Shown here in pieces: positions 1-8,050 of a stretch of DNA of 64,000 nucleotides. The notes beneath the pieces were generated by a model, which did no database searches, was not told the DNA's origin, and saw only the letters and a program-made list of their open reading frames with translations. Every line of letters starts with the position of its first letter. Position 1 is the stretch's first letter. This DNA is from an uncultured Alphaproteobacteria bacterium. GTDB taxonomy: Bacteria > Pseudomonadota > Alphaproteobacteria > HIMB59. The DNA lies in NCBI GenBank assembly GCA_902530745.1, contig CACABO010000004.1, positions 62,001-126,000 on the forward strand. Reading direction: 5' to 3'. The position numbers were made by a program, and so were the translations under genes.

Positions 1-1
1 G

Positions 2-1216
<1,215 letters not shown>

Positions 1217-1219
1217 TTA

Positions 1220-1882
1220 ATGTTCAATTATGGTAATATCCAACTTAAAGTTTGTGGTATTACAGATCAAAAATCTTTAGAAGTAATTCAAAAGTACTCT
1301 GTAAGTAGGGTGGGCCTTGTAAGTGATTTCTTATATGGCCCAAATACACTTAGCACTAAAGAAATTCAAGAACTGACTATTTCATCCTACAATTTAAAAT
1401 TAAATCCAATTTTATTGATTGGAAATATAAAGATGCAAGAAGTAATTAGTATCGTAAATGATGTAGCAATAAAAGAGGTTTGCATATCTAATCAATATAA
1501 AAATGAAGAAATTGAATTGCTGAATAATAAAACAGATGCAAAAATTTCAATTTCGGTAAATTATGAGAATTTTGACTATAATTTCTTTGAAGAGATTTTA
1601 AATAATATAAGTAGTTTTTATTACGATTTAAATATTTACAGAAAAGATACTATTGAAAAAAAATCTCTTGTGGAATGTGAAAAACAAATCAATCAATTAA
1701 AGATCTTTGCAAAACCTCTCTACCTTGGTGGGGGAATAAATATAGATAACATAAAAGAGGCAATTAAAACAATATCTCCTCATGGAATTGATATTTCAAC
1801 AGGTTTAAAACAATCTAATAGTGTGGATGAGGAAAAGCTTAAAAAAATCCTTGATAATCTTGGGTTTGACGAGATTTCTTAA
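1220..1882 (+). CDS. trpF: Divergent phosphoribosylanthranilate isomerase (TrpF family)
   Basis: Likely isomerizes N-(5'-phosphoribosyl)anthranilate in tryptophan synthesis, a (beta-alpha)8 barrel. Family marks are KVCGIT (residues 10-15, with the candidate catalytic Cys12), an Asp at 136 in the position of the general acid, LGGGINIDNI (169-178) and DISTGL (191-196) for phosphate binding, followed by a KLKKIL end. Its length of 220 residues is normal. The usual SPR phosphate-site segment is replaced by GPNTLS, so this is a divergent member and the substrate is less certain. It sits 3 bases after katG and not next to trpA or trpB, and its 3' end overlaps the convergent folK by 44 bases. Confidence 0.72.
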   Translation: MFNYGNIQLKVCGITDQKSLEVIQKYSVSRVGLVSDFLYGPNTLSTKEIQELTISSYNLKLNPILLIGNIKMQEVISIVNDVAIKEVCISNQYKNEEIELLNNKTDAKISISVNYENFDYNFFEEILNNISSFYYDLNIYRKDTIEKKSLVECEKQINQLKIFAKPLYLGGGINIDNIKEAIKTISPHGIDISTGLKQSNSVDEEKLKKILDNLGFDEIS

Positions 1883-2387
1883 TAATAAATCGTTCATCTA
1901 AATTATTTATGAGTCTTTTGTAAGTATATTGGGTCTTTAAATCAATAAAATTAGGATTGAGGTCTAAAACAGGCTGTATAACAAAATCTCTTAAATGTGA
2001 GGAAGAATGAGGAATTGATATTAAATGATTTTTAACTTTCAAGTTTTCGAATTGAATAAGATCTAAATCAATTCTTCTTGGCCCATTCTCTAAAATTTTA
2101 TTTTTTTTAATCAGCTTTTCTACAGCGTTTATTTTTATAAATAGATCATTAAAAAATAAATTAGTGAGAAATAAAAAGGCAGCATTATGAAAATATTTTT
2201 GGGTGGTTAAACCAAAGGGCTTGGTAAAATAAACCCTACTTACCTTTTTAACATAACCAAATTTATTCATTAAATTTAATGCATTGTTAAAATTACTTCT
2301 CCAATTGCCTATATTTGATCCGATAGCAATATATGATTTATATCGATACGCTAACTTTTTTTGCATTGTATTTTTTAGCAATCTCAA
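1839..2387 (-). CDS. folK: 6-hydroxymethyl-7,8-dihydropterin pyrophosphokinase (HPPK)
   Basis: Transfers pyrophosphate from ATP to 6-hydroxymethyl-dihydropterin in folate synthesis. The protein has the N-terminal AIGSNIG glycine turn (21-27) and the diagnostic GPRRIDLDLI motif (102-111), whose acidic residues bind Mg-ATP, followed by a PH...R...QP segment. It is the last gene of the leftward pab-fol operon. The first ATG lies inside folB; a second ATG seven codons later (2366) also works, so about 30-50 bases overlap with folB either way. The 3' end overlaps convergent trpF. Confidence 0.93.
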   Translation of the reverse strand: MRLLKNTMQKKLAYRYKSYIAIGSNIGNWRSNFNNALNLMNKFGYVKKVSRVYFTKPFGLTTQKYFHNAAFLFLTNLFFNDLFIKINAVEKLIKKNKILENGPRRIDLDLIQFENLKVKNHLISIPHSSSHLRDFVIQPVLDLNPNFIDLKTQYTYKRLINNLDERFIIKKSRQTQDYQGFF

Positions 2388-2685
2388 TTTTATTTATTTC
2401 TAATATTTCTATTTGAATTGGAAACTTATCATCTAATTGTTTTTTAAGGTCTGTTATTAATTTTTCCAATGTTTTATATTGAGAAGCTGAAACAAATTTA
2501 ATTATTTCATTTTTAATATCTGAATAGCTTGTAACATTTTCAATATTGTCAAGATCTTGATTATGATCAATGTCTAACTGACATTTTATACTTATTAATA
2601 TAGTTTGGGGTTTTAACCTTTCTTCTTCGAACACCCCAATAATTGTGTCGACTTTTAGCTCTTCTATTTCGATAAAAAATTTCAT
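2338..2685 (-). CDS. folB: Dihydroneopterin aldolase
   Basis: Cleaves 7,8-dihydroneopterin to 6-hydroxymethyl-dihydropterin plus glycolaldehyde. At 115 residues it is the normal short FolB length. It shows the N-terminal GVFEEER...PQ segment (17-27), where a Glu holds the pterin, the TLEKLITDL helix (72-80) that carries the second conserved Glu, and a C-terminal beta strand. It overlaps folP by 4 bases and folK by about 50, placing three consecutive folate steps in one transcript. Confidence 0.88.
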   Translation of the reverse strand: MKFFIEIEELKVDTIIGVFEEERLKPQTILISIKCQLDIDHNQDLDNIENVTSYSDIKNEIIKFVSASQYKTLEKLITDLKKQLDDKFPIQIEILEINKIEIAKKYNAKKVSVSI

Positions 2686-3497
2686 TTATTTAATGCTTTC
2701 AAAACTTTTATCATTTGATTTGTCTCTTTGACATCATGAATTCTATATGTATGAACATTTTGTTCGAGAGCATGCGCTACAGAAGCTAAAGATCCTCCAA
2801 TCCTTTCATCGGCTTTTGATGGATCAATATAGTTTATCCAACTTTTTCGTGAGGATCCCAATAATACTTGGATATTTGCACTACTGAATTTCTTCAAAGA
2901 TTTCATTAATTGTAAATTTTGATTTAGTGTTTTGCCAAATCCTATACCAGGATCAAACCATACCTTTTTGAGATTAATCTTCATTTTATTAAGTATTTTC
3001 AATCTTTTTTTAATAAAATAATCAAATTCTCTTACCATATTTACTCTGGAGTTAAGTTTTTTTTGCATTTCCTTTGGCGTTCCTCTTTTGTGCATTAAGA
3101 AAAGACCTGCGTTATATTTCTTTATAAGTTTAAATAGCTCTTCTGACCCTCCATTAATATCATTAATAATATGGGCACCTTTTTTTAGTGCATACTCTTG
3201 GGACTCAATTTTATACGAGTCCACAGAGACAAGGTATTTCTTATAGTTTAAATATGGTAAGATTTTGGATAAACGATTTATTTCTTCAATATATGTAATT
3301 GGCTCGCTATTTGGTCTAGTGCTTTCAGCACCAATATCAATAATTTGTGCACCATCTTTAACCATTGCATTTATATGTTTCAATGCAGTAGATCGTGAAA
3401 ATGTTTTTCCTCCATCACTAAATGAGTCAGGTGTAAAATTACATATACCGACTAATAAAGGCTTTTTCAAAGCAAAGGAATGTTGATTAAATTTCAT
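2682..3497 (-). CDS. folP: Dihydropteroate synthase
   Basis: Condenses p-aminobenzoate with dihydropterin pyrophosphate, the sulfonamide-sensitive step of folate synthesis. A TIM barrel of 271 residues. Seen are GICNFTPDSFSDGG (17-30), the loop that binds pyrophosphate, IDIGAESTRP (53-62), the WFDPGIGFGK strand, SSRKSW near the C terminus with the conserved lysine, and the terminal IHDV. It overlaps pabC by 11 bases and folB by 4. Confidence 0.97.
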   Translation of the reverse strand: MKFNQHSFALKKPLLVGICNFTPDSFSDGGKTFSRSTALKHINAMVKDGAQIIDIGAESTRPNSEPITYIEEINRLSKILPYLNYKKYLVSVDSYKIESQEYALKKGAHIINDINGGSEELFKLIKKYNAGLFLMHKRGTPKEMQKKLNSRVNMVREFDYFIKKRLKILNKMKINLKKVWFDPGIGFGKTLNQNLQLMKSLKKFSSANIQVLLGSSRKSWINYIDPSKADERIGGSLASVAHALEQNVHTYRIHDVKETNQMIKVLKALNK

Positions 3498-4266
3498 AAT
3501 AATTCCTTTTTATCATAGTTTCATAATCTTTTTTTAATTTTTGAAAATATTTTGTAGACGCTCTCTTCCATAAAATACTTTGAATTTTTTTTATTGAGGT
3601 AATACCTCTACCAGAGCCAATCGATAATATCTCACTGTACTCTTTTAGATCCTCTAATAAAATTTTTCTTTTAATAAATTTCGATTTTGATATTTCTTCA
3701 ATAAGCTTCAAAGTATTTCCATGATAATACCCAGTTTTAGGAATATAAATTTTATCTCCTTTTACGAAAACTAAATTTGTGACTGCTCCTTCTGTAATTT
3801 CATTATCTCTTAGTAATATAATTTCATTTTCAGAGTAATTTATTTCACTCATGAATTTTAATAATTTTTTGTAAAATAAGTTTTTATTTTTAAAGTCTCT
3901 TCTTTTGTATTTTTTTATAAATCCAATGACACTATCTTTAGTTGTTGTTCTCTTTCTAAACGAAATTGATAATGTTGTTCCATTAGTTGCTATTCTCAAC
4001 AAGTGATTGAAATTTTTGATTTTCTTTAAATCCTCTCCCACTAAACTTCTGATAATGTTTAAATCTATTTTGGTAGCAAATTTATAATCCCGACATGTTG
4101 TGTTAAAAGTCCTCAAATATTTATTTAAACCTATTAACCTAGGTGTTTTTCCAATCATAGGTATGGATGTAAAAACACCTTTTTGACCCCACAGTGGCTT
4201 AAATTGTGAGGTGTAATATGAATTATTTTTTATATTGAATGATTTTTCGAATAAATTGTTTGCCAT
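3487..4266 (-). CDS. pabC: Class IV aminotransferase fold protein, probable aminodeoxychorismate lyase
   Basis: Probably the PLP-dependent lyase that splits 4-amino-4-deoxychorismate into p-aminobenzoate and pyruvate. The fold-type IV signature is ITEGAVTNLVFV (136-147) followed by YYHGNTLKLI, which holds the PLP phosphate. Lys128 in KNLFYKK is the best candidate for the Schiff-base lysine by position relative to the TEG motif. The branched-chain aminotransferases share this fold, so function rests mainly on context: it lies between pabA (44-base overlap) and folP (11-base overlap). Confidence 0.8.
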   Translation of the reverse strand: MANNLFEKSFNIKNNSYYTSQFKPLWGQKGVFTSIPMIGKTPRLIGLNKYLRTFNTTCRDYKFATKIDLNIIRSLVGEDLKKIKNFNHLLRIATNGTTLSISFRKRTTTKDSVIGFIKKYKRRDFKNKNLFYKKLLKFMSEINYSENEIILLRDNEITEGAVTNLVFVKGDKIYIPKTGYYHGNTLKLIEEISKSKFIKRKILLEDLKEYSEILSIGSGRGITSIKKIQSILWKRASTKYFQKLKKDYETMIKRNYYEI

Positions 4267-4789
4267 TTGGAGTCAAAAACGAGTCTGGGTGAAATTGTAA
4301 ACCACAAATATCATATTTATGACTTTCCAAACACATTGCAACATTAGTTTCTTCACATCTCATTGTAATATGCATTGAAGAGGAATTAAATGGCTCTTTT
4401 AGTTTTAAAGAATGGTATCTACCTACTTGATATAAAGCATTATTAGGAAATCTTAAACTTTTTGAATTCGTTCTAATATAAGTCTGATAACCATGAAATA
4501 TTTTTTCTTGCTTAGAAATAGTTCCACCCTCTCCATTAGCAATAAGTTGAAAACCAAGACAAATACCAATTATTTTTTTCTTTGATTTATAATTATTATA
4601 AATATCAAGTGATACTGGGTAATCTGAGGGCTTCCCTGGTCCTGGAGAAAAAATAATGATGTCAGATTTTTTTATGGATTTTTCTTTAATGTCATAAAAA
4701 TTTTTTACTTCTAAATTACCAAATCCTGACAACAAATGTGCGAGGTTATAAGTAAAGGAGTCTTCGTGGTCAATTAAAAGTAAATTCAT
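4223..4789 (-). CDS. pabA: Glutamine amidotransferase subunit of aminodeoxychorismate / anthranilate synthase
   Basis: Class I glutaminase that supplies ammonia to the chorismate-binding subunit encoded just upstream. At 188 residues it has the usual PabA/TrpG length. Motifs are DHEDSFTYN (7-15), SPGPGKP (48-54), the nucleophile Cys77 in GICLGFQ, and His167 in QFHPDS. The third triad residue, normally Glu in HPES, is Asp169 here (codon GAC). The residue next to the conserved His is intact. Start and neighbours (4-base overlap with pabB, 44 with pabC) point to a working operon, so the substitution is unusual rather than decay. Confidence 0.9.
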   Translation of the reverse strand: MNLLLIDHEDSFTYNLAHLLSGFGNLEVKNFYDIKEKSIKKSDIIIFSPGPGKPSDYPVSLDIYNNYKSKKKIIGICLGFQLIANGEGGTISKQEKIFHGYQTYIRTNSKSLRFPNNALYQVGRYHSLKLKEPFNSSSMHITMRCEETNVAMCLESHKYDICGLQFHPDSFLTPNGKQFIRKIIQYKK

Positions 4790-5991
4790 TTTAATAAATC
4801 CAATAACGATTTAGCTTTTAAGTAATTTTCATGGTATTCATTTTTTGCAGTACTATCTAAAATCACGCCACTAGCAGCAAATACCTCATTATTTTTTTGA
4901 AAATTTAAAATAGATCTAATTATTATGTTAAAACTCATATCCTGTTTAGAGCGATAGTAACCAAAAGAACCAGTATAAATTCTTCTTGGTTCTTTCTCCT
5001 CTTTATTGAGTAATTTTAAAGTATTAATTTTTGGACAACCTATAACTGAGCCACCGGGCATCATCGCCTTAATCACTGCAGATAACCTTACATTATCAAG
5101 AAGTGTTCCTGAAATTTCAGAGACATTGTGGAAAATATATTGGTATTTTTGAACAAATTTTAAATTTTGAATTTTGACAGTGTTTGCCTTAGTTATACGA
5201 CTTAAATCATTTCTTTCTAAGTCAACAATCATATTATGTTCTTTGTCCTCTTTTTGATTATTTTCAAAAAACTTTCTAGCCTCTTTTGTTGATTTTACCT
5301 TATCTCTACTTACTGTTCCTGCTATTGGGGAGGTGATGATTTTTTTTCCTTTTACCTTAAAAAGGTTTTCAGGAGAGCAACTAATTATATTAAAATCATT
5401 TGTTCTAATACAAAAAGACTCTGGACTAAGATTTTTCTTCATCAAATTGAAAAATAAATTCACTACATCTAAATCTTTTTTGTTCGAATATTTTTGAGCA
5501 ATTTTTATTTGATAGGTTTCACCAGCCCTTATATTTTTTTTAAATTTATTAAAGATTTTTTCATATACTTGGACGTTTGGACTTACAGATATTTTATTGC
5601 TATTTGAAAAAGTAGTTTTATTTAAAGCTTTAAGGTCTTTTAGTAATTTTGATTTAGATTTGGTTACAATTTTAACTTGTTTATCTAAGATTATTTTAGT
5701 TTGTGGTCGAAAAAAAACTCCCTCAGGAAAAGATGAATTATCTTTGTTTACTTTTAAATTAATATTCTTACAAAGTAATTCATAACCGAAGAAGCCAATA
5801 TAACAATCATAGGGTTTATTTGATTTAAATCGCTCTAATTTATTTAAAAACTTATCTAAATTACCTATATTTAAATTAACTTTTTCAGCAAAATCCGTAT
5901 ATATTTCGAAATTATTTTTATCTGAGTTTCTATAAATTATTAATTCTTTATCAGAATTTAATAAAACACTGAGTATTTCAGAATTATTCAT
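4786..5991 (-). CDS. pabB: Aminodeoxychorismate synthase component I, PIAGT type
   Basis: Chorismate-binding enzyme of the MST family that makes 4-amino-4-deoxychorismate with ammonia from PabA. The core motifs are CSPE (205-208), PIAGT (222-226), VDLERNDLSR (256-265) and PGGSVIGCPK (312-321). Classic PabB has PIKGT with a covalent Lys; PIAGT is usual in anthranilate synthase TrpE, but a PIAGT subclass of PabB is known (for example Stenotrophomonas). The folate operon context favours PabB. I chose the ATG at 5991; a TTG two codons earlier is possible. About 401 residues, short at the N terminus compared with TrpE. Confidence 0.85.
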   Translation of the reverse strand: MNNSEILSVLLNSDKELIIYRNSDKNNFEIYTDFAEKVNLNIGNLDKFLNKLERFKSNKPYDCYIGFFGYELLCKNINLKVNKDNSSFPEGVFFRPQTKIILDKQVKIVTKSKSKLLKDLKALNKTTFSNSNKISVSPNVQVYEKIFNKFKKNIRAGETYQIKIAQKYSNKKDLDVVNLFFNLMKKNLSPESFCIRTNDFNIISCSPENLFKVKGKKIITSPIAGTVSRDKVKSTKEARKFFENNQKEDKEHNMIVDLERNDLSRITKANTVKIQNLKFVQKYQYIFHNVSEISGTLLDNVRLSAVIKAMMPGGSVIGCPKINTLKLLNKEEKEPRRIYTGSFGYYRSKQDMSFNIIIRSILNFQKNNEVFAASGVILDSTAKNEYHENYLKAKSLLDLLK

Positions 5992-6059
5992 AAGCAAATT
6001 TTAGTTATAAAGATTATTTATTCAACTGAAGCGATTGCTACAATTTCACATTCATTTAT

Positions 6060-6089
6060 GAAAAATGCACCCTAACCAATGGGGTGCAT
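6060..6089 (-). terminator. Probable rho-independent terminator after the iron-binding protein gene
   Basis: Read on the minus strand, an 8-bp stem (ATGCACCC / GGGTGCAT, at 6065-6072 and 6082-6089) with a 9-base loop is followed by five Ts. It lies 45 bases past the stop of the minus-strand gene ending at 6134 and about 70 bases before pabB. It is also in the 5' leader of pabB, so attenuation cannot be excluded, but I recognise no riboswitch class here. Confidence 0.55.
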
Positions 6090-6133
6090 CGGGCCTATTT
6101 GAAGCGACCAACCTTTAAAATATAAAAAATCTT

Positions 6134-7135
6134 CTACTCGTCGTAATTTATTTTATTTAAAATATTAATAACAGCTTTTCGATTTTCAGCTATTTTTAAT
6201 AAATCAATATTGTCAAACTCAGCACCTCCTGCTAATTCATTAACACCATCTGATAAAGATACTTCGGGTGAAACAGGAAATTCATTATTGTCATTTGCGT
6301 ATATGCCCTGGGCTTTTTGACTAACTAAAAAATCCAAAAGTTTTTCAGATTTTTCTCTATGACTTTCTTTAAGTAAAGCTATACCGGAAATATTAACATG
6401 AGTTCCTCTATCCTTTTGGTTAGGAAAAACAATTGTTGCTTTCTCGAGCCATATCTTTTGTTCTTCATTATTAAGCATCTTAAAATAATAATAATGATTG
6501 CCGATACTTAGATCACAAACTCCTGCATATATAGCTTTGACTTGGTCTCTGTCGTTACCCTGAGGTTTTCTAGCTAAATTTGCTTTTAAATTAATCAAAT
6601 AATTCTCTAACCACTCCTCACCATGATGAGCCATCAAAGATGCGAACAATGAGACATTATATGGGTGAAAACCTGATCTTGTGCATATTCTTCCTTTATA
6701 TTTTTCAGATACTAAATCCTCATAAGTAATATCATTAAGACCTAAATCTTTATTCACGTATATAATTCTTGCTCTTTGAGTAAGACCTATCCAGTTATCA
6801 CTTTGGAGATGAGAGGGCACAGCAGAAGAATAATTAATTTTAATAGACGCTCCTGCTTCAGATACATCAATTAGTCTTGATATATCTGATGCTAAGAATA
6901 CGTCGGCTACAGGCTTATCTTTTTCTAAAATAATTTTTTGAACTAAGCCTTTTTTGGAATATATCCATTCAACATCAATACCAGTTTGACTCTCAAATTC
7001 ATTTAAAAGAGGCTCAATTAACATTGGTTGTCTTTCTGAATAAATTTTTAATACATCATCCGCATATGCGCCACTAAAACCAATAAAGAAATTAATTACT
7101 AAAATCTTTATTAAAAAAGAAATTAAATTTTTCAT
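6134..7135 (-). CDS. Ferric iron ABC transporter, periplasmic binding protein (FbpA/FutA type)
   Basis: Periplasmic solute-binding protein that captures Fe(III). An N-terminal signal peptide (about residues 1-25, ending SGAYA) precedes a mature start VLKIYSERQP, typical of FutA/FbpA. The tyrosine cluster at 215-217 (NHYYYF) matches the paired iron-ligand tyrosines of the family, and NDRDQVKAIYAGVCDLSIGN precedes it. Length 333 is normal. No permease or ATPase gene of this transporter is in the window. The next gene upstream is an Irr-like regulator, which fits iron control, though no clear Fur or ICE box is visible in the 105-base gap. Confidence 0.92.
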   Translation of the reverse strand: MKNLISFLIKILVINFFIGFSGAYADDVLKIYSERQPMLIEPLLNEFESQTGIDVEWIYSKKGLVQKIILEKDKPVADVFLASDISRLIDVSEAGASIKINYSSAVPSHLQSDNWIGLTQRARIIYVNKDLGLNDITYEDLVSEKYKGRICTRSGFHPYNVSLFASLMAHHGEEWLENYLINLKANLARKPQGNDRDQVKAIYAGVCDLSIGNHYYYFKMLNNEEQKIWLEKATIVFPNQKDRGTHVNISGIALLKESHREKSEKLLDFLVSQKAQGIYANDNNEFPVSPEVSLSDGVNELAGGAEFDNIDLLKIAENRKAVINILNKINYDE

Positions 7136-7240
7136 ATGATGTAATTAATCTCAAATTGAAAAATTATAAATACAAAAAAAAATCAACCTTACAAATGAAT
7201 AAAAAAAAACTACTTCTGAAACAAACTACAGATTAAAAAT

Positions 7241-7666
7241 TTACTTTTTTTTTAAATTAATAACTAGTGAGTATTCTTCAAGAAGCGATAAGCAAGCAGG
7301 TATAGGGAGATCTTTGTGAAGTTCTTTACAATCATCATAATCGTAGATTCGGTTTTCTTCTTGATTGTAAACATGTATATGATTACTTGTATTGGTGTCA
7401 TAAAATGATTGTTTATCAACAACAATTTGCTTTAAATATCCTTTATCAACTAAAGTATTCAGATTTTCATATAGTGTTGTTAAAGAAAAATAACTTCTGT
7501 TATCTTTCAAAGTTTCATTCATTTGATTAATTGAAAAGTGTTTGTCTTTACCATCAAAAATTGATTTTAGGAGAACCACTCTTTGTTTAGTTTGTCTCCA
7601 TCCACACTTCTCTAGAACAACATCAATCTCTTTTTTACTAGCATCTGATAAATTCATTGAGTTCAA
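7241..7666 (-). CDS. irr: Fur-family iron regulator, Irr-like
   Basis: DNA-binding regulator of the Fur superfamily. The first 90 residues form the winged helix (CGWRQTKQRVVLLKSIF, then SLTTLYENLNTLVDKGYL recognition region). The dimer half contains DTNTSNHIHVYNQEENRIYD, which resembles the alphaproteobacterial Irr pattern (DTN.S.HHHF..EENR..D) rather than classical Fur or Zur, and it lacks the CxxC zinc pairs seen in the zur gene of this window. Irr senses iron status through heme in known members. Length 141. It lies 105 bases upstream of the iron-binding protein gene on the same strand. Confidence 0.8.
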   Translation of the reverse strand: MNSMNLSDASKKEIDVVLEKCGWRQTKQRVVLLKSIFDGKDKHFSINQMNETLKDNRSYFSLTTLYENLNTLVDKGYLKQIVVDKQSFYDTNTSNHIHVYNQEENRIYDYDDCKELHKDLPIPACLSLLEEYSLVINLKKK

Positions 7667-7776
7667 AATAGGCTAAAAATGCTTATTATTCAATAGCATC
7701 TGGCATATTATATAAAGACAAAAGAGCACTAGATAGAATGTAATATATTCCATTAAACGATGAGTTAATAGGTAAA

Positions 7777-7947
7777 TCAAGTTTTATTTAAGTTAGCTGA
7801 CAAACTAGGAGAATTCTCATTAACCTTTTTTTGAGAATTTAATTGATACATAACATTCACTCTTTCAATAAATGATATGGGATAATACTTCTCTTCGACG
7901 ATTCTTTTTATTTTGTGATTACAAACCTTGTTTTTAGTTTTTCTCAT
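7777..7947 (-). CDS. Possible small basic protein, 56 residues, unrecognised
   Basis: An open frame starting MRKTKNKVCNHKIKRIVEEK and ending LSANLNKT runs through the irr-znuA gap. It is lysine-rich with no signal peptide, membrane helix or known motif. No Shine-Dalgarno sequence is evident, and the ATG lies inside the arm of a hairpin. In DNA this AT-rich a 57-codon frame is not decisive. Confidence 0.25.
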   Translation of the reverse strand: MRKTKNKVCNHKIKRIVEEKYYPISFIERVNVMYQLNSQKKVNENSPSLSANLNKT

Positions 7948-7976
7948 AAGGCATATAAAATGCCTATATGAGAAAA
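7939..7976. repeat. Long perfect-arm hairpin in the irr-znuA gap
   Basis: Arms TTTTCTCATA / TATGAGAAAA (10 bp) continue inward as AGGCAT / ATGCCT (6 bp) with a single unpaired A and a 5-base loop. Neither strand has a U-run right after it, so it is a poor intrinsic terminator; it may slow transcription past znuA or serve as a protein-binding palindrome. Confidence 0.6.
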
Positions 7977-8050
7977 TTGTAAATTAGTTTTTTTTTTGAC
8001 TTTAAGTTTCTTAGATTATTGAAATTATCTGAAACTTATTTCAAAATTCC

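Larger units (their letters stand above)
7667..8050. other. 384-base intergenic stretch between irr and znuA
   Basis: No recognisable conserved gene lies here. It contains one possible 56-codon minus-strand ORF (7777-7947), a long hairpin (7939-7976), and a shorter inverted repeat AATTCTC / GAGAATT (7812-7818 and 7833-7839). It must also hold the promoter of irr and the 3' region of znuA. Confidence 0.5.

Noticed and set aside
5992-6133. SAM-II or THF riboswitch in the pabB leader
   Set aside because: Neither consensus fits; only a simple stem-loop with a short T-run is clear.
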